The notes beneath the pieces are model-generated. The model made no database searches. It saw only the letters and a list, made by a program, of their open reading frames with translations, and had not been told where the DNA came from. The position numbers and the translations under genes are program-made. Shown piece by piece: positions 23,608 through 27,165 of a stretch of DNA of 27,165 bases. Within the stretch, counting starts at the first letter, position 1. Every line of letters begins with the position of its first letter. The stretch comes from DASYSA01 sp036003885 (GTDB lineage Bacteria; Acidobacteriota; Blastocatellia; UBA7656), in the NCBI GenBank assembly GCA_036003885.1, contig DASYSA010000693.1, forward strand, positions 1-27,165, written 5' to 3'.

Positions 23608-24099
23608 ATGCAATCCGTTATGAATCCACTTTCGCTGATTGTGTTTCTCGCCATCCTGTTCCTCGCATGGATCGGCGCAAACGCACTGGGTAAGCAGGGT
23701 GAACGGAGGCGAGAGAGAGCCGTTCACGGTTCCCACGAAGGCCCTAAGAACGTACCGCTCATACATCATCAAGGAAACGCGGATAAACAGTTCTCCAGAT
23801 CACAGGTTAGGAGATCACTTATTTTGTCGGTCGGGCGTGAAACCAACATAAGGGGGAAAGAGGTTGTTTGCCGAGCCTGTTCCTGGGAAGGCATTGGAGA
23901 CCGGCTTTCAACCGGACTGGTGAGGATTGAAGGTTCGGGAATGTATCTCTACGCATATCGCTGTCCGGTATGTGGGGGCTTCGAGTTATCTCGTAAGGGC
24001 AAGCTGCTGTCTTTTGGGTCCCAAACTCTGACGAACCAGCAACAGATTGCTACAACTGAGGACCGGCGCGCCGGAGGAAGACTCTCCCAATGGAAATAG
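23608..24099 (+). CDS. Membrane-anchored zinc-ribbon protein, paralogue of 26824-27129
   Basis: The 163-residue protein has an N-terminal membrane helix (about 7-25, LSLIVFLAILFLAWIGANAL), a basic linker, and from about residue 72 a conserved block beginning LSVGRE. This contains CRAC-SWEG and, later, YAYRCPVCGGFELSRKG; the two CxxC pairs suggest a zinc ribbon. The 64-residue block is about 55 % identical (35/64 by eye, no gaps) to the protein at 26824-27129. I know no named family. The gene follows a KdpE-like operator-promoter and overlaps the KimA-like transporter start by 10 nt, with GGAGG inside its 3' end, so the two are translationally coupled. A role in transporter control or K+ sensing is inference. 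ATG 23620 is an alternative start. Confidence 0.72.
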   Translation: MQSVMNPLSLIVFLAILFLAWIGANALGKQGERRRERAVHGSHEGPKNVPLIHHQGNADKQFSRSQVRRSLILSVGRETNIRGKEVVCRACSWEGIGDRLSTGLVRIEGSGMYLYAYRCPVCGGFELSRKGKLLSFGSQTLTNQQQIATTEDRRAGGRLSQWK

Positions 24100-26504
24100 A
24101 CAAGATGGCGGCTCGGTCAGGGGCAACTCAGACGCGAGTCAGAGTCGTCGTCGCAACTACGGTGATGCTCTCATTCATTTCGTTTTGGCGGGCCGCGGCC
24201 ATAGTGCTGAACGACCTTGGCTCTTCAGCCTTCTACGTCGGCGGCATCGCCGAGAAGGCAGTAGGCCCGGCGGCGCCGTGGTTCATTCTCGGAGTGATGC
24301 TCTTCTCATACGCAGTGCGCGCGGTCTACGTTGAGTCGTGTGCAATGTTCACGCGCGGTGGCGTTTACCGAGTCGTCAAGGAGGCGATGGGCGGCACACT
24401 TGCCAAGCTCTCAGTCTCGGCTTTGATGTTCGACTACGTGCTGACCGGTCCAATATCAGGAGTCTCGGCCGGACAGTACATCATCCGCCTCGTCGCGCAG
24501 ACTGCAACGTACTTTGGATACCCGTGCGATCCGTCCCCAGCAAATGTGAACTTGATGGCTGCGGGCGTCGCCGTGCTGATAACAGTCTATTTTTGGTGGC
24601 GCAATACGAAGGGCCTTCATGAGTCGTCGGGGGATGCCCTGAAGATCATGTACATCACCACCGTGATGGTGGTGATTCTGATCTTCTGGTCCGGACTTAC
24701 GATGCTGGAGCGGCCGGATGCCCAGAAGCTTCCCCCCGCGCCTGCGCCACATAATCTTGCCTTCGACCGCGATGCCGTAGGCTGGCTGCCAGACATCGCC
24801 CCCGGCGCCTTGAAAGAGTTGGCACCGGAAGCGTCTGCTCAGGATTCGCCGGCTCCAGACAAGCCGGACGTCGGACCGAGATATGGCCTTATCCCGAACG
24901 CAGGCGCCCTGCTTGGGCTTATCGGCATTCTGATGGCGTTTGGTCACTCATTCCTGGCAATGTCCGGCGAGGAGTCGCTGGCGCAGGTGAACCGCGAACT
25001 CGAGTATCCAAAACATAAAAATCTGATGCGAGCAGGACTCGTGATCTTCGTCTACTCTCTGCTGTTCACGTCGCTCGTGTCGTTCTTCGCTTACGCGATC
25101 ATCCCGGACAATGTCAGGCCGAAATATCTCGACAACATGATCAGCGGCATCGCAATGTACCTCATCGGTCCGATGTCGCTGAAGCTGCTTTTCCAGGCAT
25201 TCATCGTCATAGTGGGCTTCCTGATGCTTGCCGGTGCAATCAATACGTCGATCATCGGATCGAACGGAGTGCTCAACCGCGTCTCGGAAGACGGAGTGCT
25301 GACCGACTGGTTCCGTGCGCCTCACAAGAAATATGGGACGAGCCATCGCACGATCAACCTGATCGTGATTCTGCAACTCGTAGCCATCATTTCGTCGCGG
25401 GGTGACACCTATAAGCTCGGAGAGGCCTACGCCTTCGGCGTCATCTGGTCGTTCGCATTCAAGGCTCTAGCGGTGCTTGTCCTTCGGTTCAAAGACAAAT
25501 CAACTCGCGAATGGAAAGTGCCGCTCAATATCCGGCTCGATGGGTACGAGATCCCGATTGGGCTGAGCATAATCGCGCTGATCCTCTTCTCTGTTGCCGG
25601 CATCAACCTGATAACGAAAGAGGTGGCGACCATCTGGGGTGTGGCATTTACGGCAGTGTTCTTCATCCTCTTTATGGTTTCCGAACGCCTCAATCAGCGA
25701 AAGCTCGACAGGTCCAGAGCGACGCTTGACCAGTTCAGACTGACCTACGAACAGGAACTGAACCTCGAGGCTGTTCATGCGCGGCCCGGTAATGTCCTCG
25801 TCGCCGTTCGCGACTACAATACGCTGTCGCATCTGGATCGCGTCCTGGAGCTAACCAACAGCGAAGAGCGAGACATAGTTGTGGTAACCGTGCGATTAAT
25901 CACCGGTCCCGACGCCGGCGAGCGTAATCTGTACAACGTGAATCTGTTCACGGACTACGAGCAGAGATTGTTCACAAAGGTTGTGGCGCTCGCGGAGAAG
26001 CATGGCAAGCCGGTGAACCTGGTGGTTGTTCCATCGACAAATATCTATGACGCAATAGCACAGACCGCCCTGCAGCTCGACTCCGCGGAAATCGTCGCGG
26101 GCCTCTCAGCAAAGGAGACTGCTCAGGAGCAGTCGCAGAATCTGGGTCGGGCCTGGGAGCGGCTTGTCGGACACCGTCATCGCAAAGTGTGTTTTAGAGT
26201 CATAGTTCCTGGCAACCAGGAAGTGACCTTTGATCTTGGAGCTCACGCGCCCCATCTGACTGAAGAGGATATTAACCTGATTCACAGGATATGGCTCGAC
26301 GTTAGCAAGCTTCCTGCCCGCCGCAAAGTACATCATCGGGACGTGGTGCGAGTAGCCCTGGATCGACTCCATCGCGACTTGCGCGGCCAGACCGATGTGA
26401 TGCTCGACTTCTACAGATTGGAGCACAACGGGAAAAAAGAAGAGACTCCTGGCGGCCGAACTTCTCCGACTGGAATCCGCGATGCCAGCGTCAGAAAACG
26501 GTAA
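24090..26504 (+). CDS. KimA/APC-superfamily transporter (putative K+ transporter) with C-terminal USP-like domain
   Basis: The 804-residue protein has about 12 membrane helices of the APC fold in its first 540 residues and a roughly 260-residue cytoplasmic tail with a USP-like pattern (NVLVAVRDYNTLSHLDRVLELT, VVVPSTNIYDAIAQTALQL). It resembles Bacillus KimA in TM1 (NDLGSSAFYVGG, Asp42 and Tyr49, the same spacing as KimA Asp36/Tyr43), in RGGVYRVVKEAMGG then FDYVLTGPISGVSAG, and in MSGEESLAQ (Glu295 at the KimA TGVEA Glu). KimA is a K+/H+ symporter. Amino-acid permeases share parts of these motifs, so the substrate is not proven. The KdpE-like promoter upstream and the kdp genes beside it favour K+. 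The ATG overlaps the previous gene by 10 nt. Confidence 0.85.
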   Translation: MEIDKMAARSGATQTRVRVVVATTVMLSFISFWRAAAIVLNDLGSSAFYVGGIAEKAVGPAAPWFILGVMLFSYAVRAVYVESCAMFTRGGVYRVVKEAMGGTLAKLSVSALMFDYVLTGPISGVSAGQYIIRLVAQTATYFGYPCDPSPANVNLMAAGVAVLITVYFWWRNTKGLHESSGDALKIMYITTVMVVILIFWSGLTMLERPDAQKLPPAPAPHNLAFDRDAVGWLPDIAPGALKELAPEASAQDSPAPDKPDVGPRYGLIPNAGALLGLIGILMAFGHSFLAMSGEESLAQVNRELEYPKHKNLMRAGLVIFVYSLLFTSLVSFFAYAIIPDNVRPKYLDNMISGIAMYLIGPMSLKLLFQAFIVIVGFLMLAGAINTSIIGSNGVLNRVSEDGVLTDWFRAPHKKYGTSHRTINLIVILQLVAIISSRGDTYKLGEAYAFGVIWSFAFKALAVLVLRFKDKSTREWKVPLNIRLDGYEIPIGLSIIALILFSVAGINLITKEVATIWGVAFTAVFFILFMVSERLNQRKLDRSRATLDQFRLTYEQELNLEAVHARPGNVLVAVRDYNTLSHLDRVLELTNSEERDIVVVTVRLITGPDAGERNLYNVNLFTDYEQRLFTKVVALAEKHGKPVNLVVVPSTNIYDAIAQTALQLDSAEIVAGLSAKETAQEQSQNLGRAWERLVGHRHRKVCFRVIVPGNQEVTFDLGAHAPHLTEEDINLIHRIWLDVSKLPARRKVHHRDVVRVALDRLHRDLRGQTDVMLDFYRLEHNGKKEETPGGRTSPTGIRDASVRKR

Positions 26505-26697
26505 CATCCGTGTGAGTAGTACCGCGACTTGAGAGCTGCCAGCTAATTAATGCAGGAACGCTCATTTAGGCCTGGTACACCTGGCCTTCGTTAGAAGGGG
26601 CCAGGCTTCAAAGTATATAGCCGCCCGCTTGCTGAACTTGGCCAGGCCTCAGCGTTTTGCTTGAAAATTCTCTGCTAGACGACTCCCGCCGCCCTAT
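26505..26697. other. Intergenic region with nested GGCCAGG inverted repeats
   Basis: No gene is supported. AGGCCTGG (26568-26575) is the reverse complement of CCAGGCCT (26642-26649). Nested inside, CCTGGCC (26580-26586) pairs with GGCCAGG (26599-26605) around TTC-GTTA-GAA. Several alternative pairings are possible. No clear T-run follows, so it may be a factor-independent terminator of weak type, an RNA-stability element, or a boundary between the transporter gene and the next promoter. Confidence 0.5.
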
Positions 26698-26753
26698 CCT
26701 TATGAAATCTTTATAAAATCTTTATGCGTCCCTTATGCGAGAGGCGCTAAGAT
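26698..26753 (+). promoter_or_regulatory. Putative KdpE operator-promoter 3 (second zinc-ribbon gene)
   Basis: CTTA at 26699, TTTA at 26710 and 26721, and CTTA at 26732 are spaced exactly 11 bp apart. The -10 box TAAGAT (26748-26753) begins 16 nt after the fourth element. The start site would be near 26760, leaving a leader of about 64 nt before the ATG at 26824. Confidence 0.75.
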
Positions 26754-26823
26754 GGTCGCACCTACCGAGAAGAGGGAGAAGGCTTGAGGTTGGGGGTCGG
26801 CGCCGCTCGGTTTGCGACTATTT

Positions 26824-27129
26824 ATGCTGTCCGTCGGACGGGAAATCTACATCAGCGAGCAACAGGTACTCTGCCGCTCCTGCCTCTGGGAAGGAACCGG
26901 CAGTCAACTCGCAACGGGGCTGATGCAGACCCAAAACCCCGAGATCTTTCTCTACGCATATCGCTGTCCTGAGTGCGGATGCTTCGACACAGCTCGGAAA
27001 GGCAGGTTGCTGGAATTTCGCTCCCGCCACACTGCTCAACAGTCAGATGCTTCAAATTCAGACTGCCAACTAGAAGATCAACTTCGATACGCGAAGGAAT
27101 ACACGCCCAATGGGAACAGAAGAGTCTAA
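26824..27129 (+). CDS. Soluble zinc-ribbon protein, paralogue of the protein at 23608-24099
   Basis: The 101-residue protein consists mainly of the same 64-residue block as the membrane-anchored paralogue: LSVGRE at the start, CRSC-LWEG, YAYRCPECG-CFDTARKGRLLEF. A polar tail follows. Two CxxC pairs suggest one bound zinc. It has no membrane helix. Start choice: ATG 26824 places LSVGRE at the very N-terminus but has no clear Shine-Dalgarno; an in-frame TTG at 26812 is the alternative. It has its own KdpE-like operator-promoter and a hairpin right after the stop, so it is likely monocistronic. The function is unknown; co-regulation with K+ transport is predicted. Confidence 0.7.
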   Translation: MLSVGREIYISEQQVLCRSCLWEGTGSQLATGLMQTQNPEIFLYAYRCPECGCFDTARKGRLLEFRSRHTAQQSDASNSDCQLEDQLRYAKEYTPNGNRRV

Positions 27130-27160
27130 GACGCGGGTTGCTACGTCTCAAACCCGCGTT
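27127..27160. terminator. Hairpin after the soluble zinc-ribbon gene
   Basis: ACGCGGGTT (27131-27139) pairs perfectly with AACCCGCGT (27151-27159). Allowing a 2-nt bulge, CTAA/TTAG extends the stem by about 3 bp. It overlaps the stop codon region and has a GC-rich stem with an 11-nt loop. No U-tract is visible before the window ends, so it could be a terminator or a stem-loop protecting the 3' end. Confidence 0.55.
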
Positions 27161-27165
27161 AGAGT

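Overview
The window looks like chromosomal DNA from a Gram-negative soil bacterium, most likely an Acidobacteriota (Blastocatellia-like) or a similar lineage. This rests on several features: GC-rich coding sequence, twin-arginine (TAT) leaders on Gfo/Idh/MocA, enolase-superfamily and TIM-barrel proteins, a Uma2-family protein, a DinB-fold protein, and an outer-membrane beta-barrel gene. The phylum is inferred from gene content only. No tRNA, rRNA, CRISPR array, transposase or phage gene was seen.

Left half (1-10782) is a carbohydrate/sugar-acid locus. On the minus strand, reading leftwards from 4840, are a small secreted protein, a TAT-leader TIM-barrel isomerase/epimerase-like protein, a Uma2-family protein, and a tight three-gene run: TIM-barrel protein, SDR dehydrogenase, and a PfkB sugar kinase cut by the window edge. 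On the plus strand, behind a near-consensus promoter (TTGACA, 17 bp, TATAAG at 5193-5221), are a TAT-leader Gfo/Idh/MocA oxidoreductase, a TAT-leader enolase-superfamily (dehydratase/epimerase-like) protein, a DgoK-like 2-keto-3-deoxygalactonate kinase, a DinB-fold protein and an alpha/beta-hydrolase. Together they suggest oxidation or epimerisation of a sugar, dehydration to a 2-keto-3-deoxy acid, and phosphorylation. The substrate is not known.

Right half (11075-27165) is an enlarged potassium (Kdp) locus. It has a KdpD-like histidine kinase without the KdpD N-terminal domain, KdpE, and then a long operon: small membrane protein, outer-membrane barrel gene with an apparent frameshift, a hypothetical gene, a 27-residue membrane peptide, kdpF, kdpA, kdpB, kdpC, a HAMP-PAS histidine-kinase homologue whose phospho-acceptor His is Arg, and the stand-alone KdpD N-terminal/USP protein. 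After it come a membrane-anchored zinc-ribbon protein overlapping a KimA/APC-like transporter, and then a second, soluble zinc-ribbon paralogue.

The main discovery is a shared promoter architecture. At 13414-13469, 23287-23342 and 26698-26753 there are four TTTA/CTTA elements spaced exactly 11 bp apart, and a TAnnnT -10 box always begins 16 nt after the start of the fourth element. This is the spacing expected for an OmpR-family regulator such as KdpE. It links the kdp operon, the KimA-like transporter and both zinc-ribbon genes into one putative potassium regulon.

A second theme is a set of intergenic word repeats: 7-9 bp words in tandem, often followed by an inverted copy, with a different word at each place. 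Several overlap or abut stop codons, including a perfect 26-bp inverted repeat between kdpA and kdpB.
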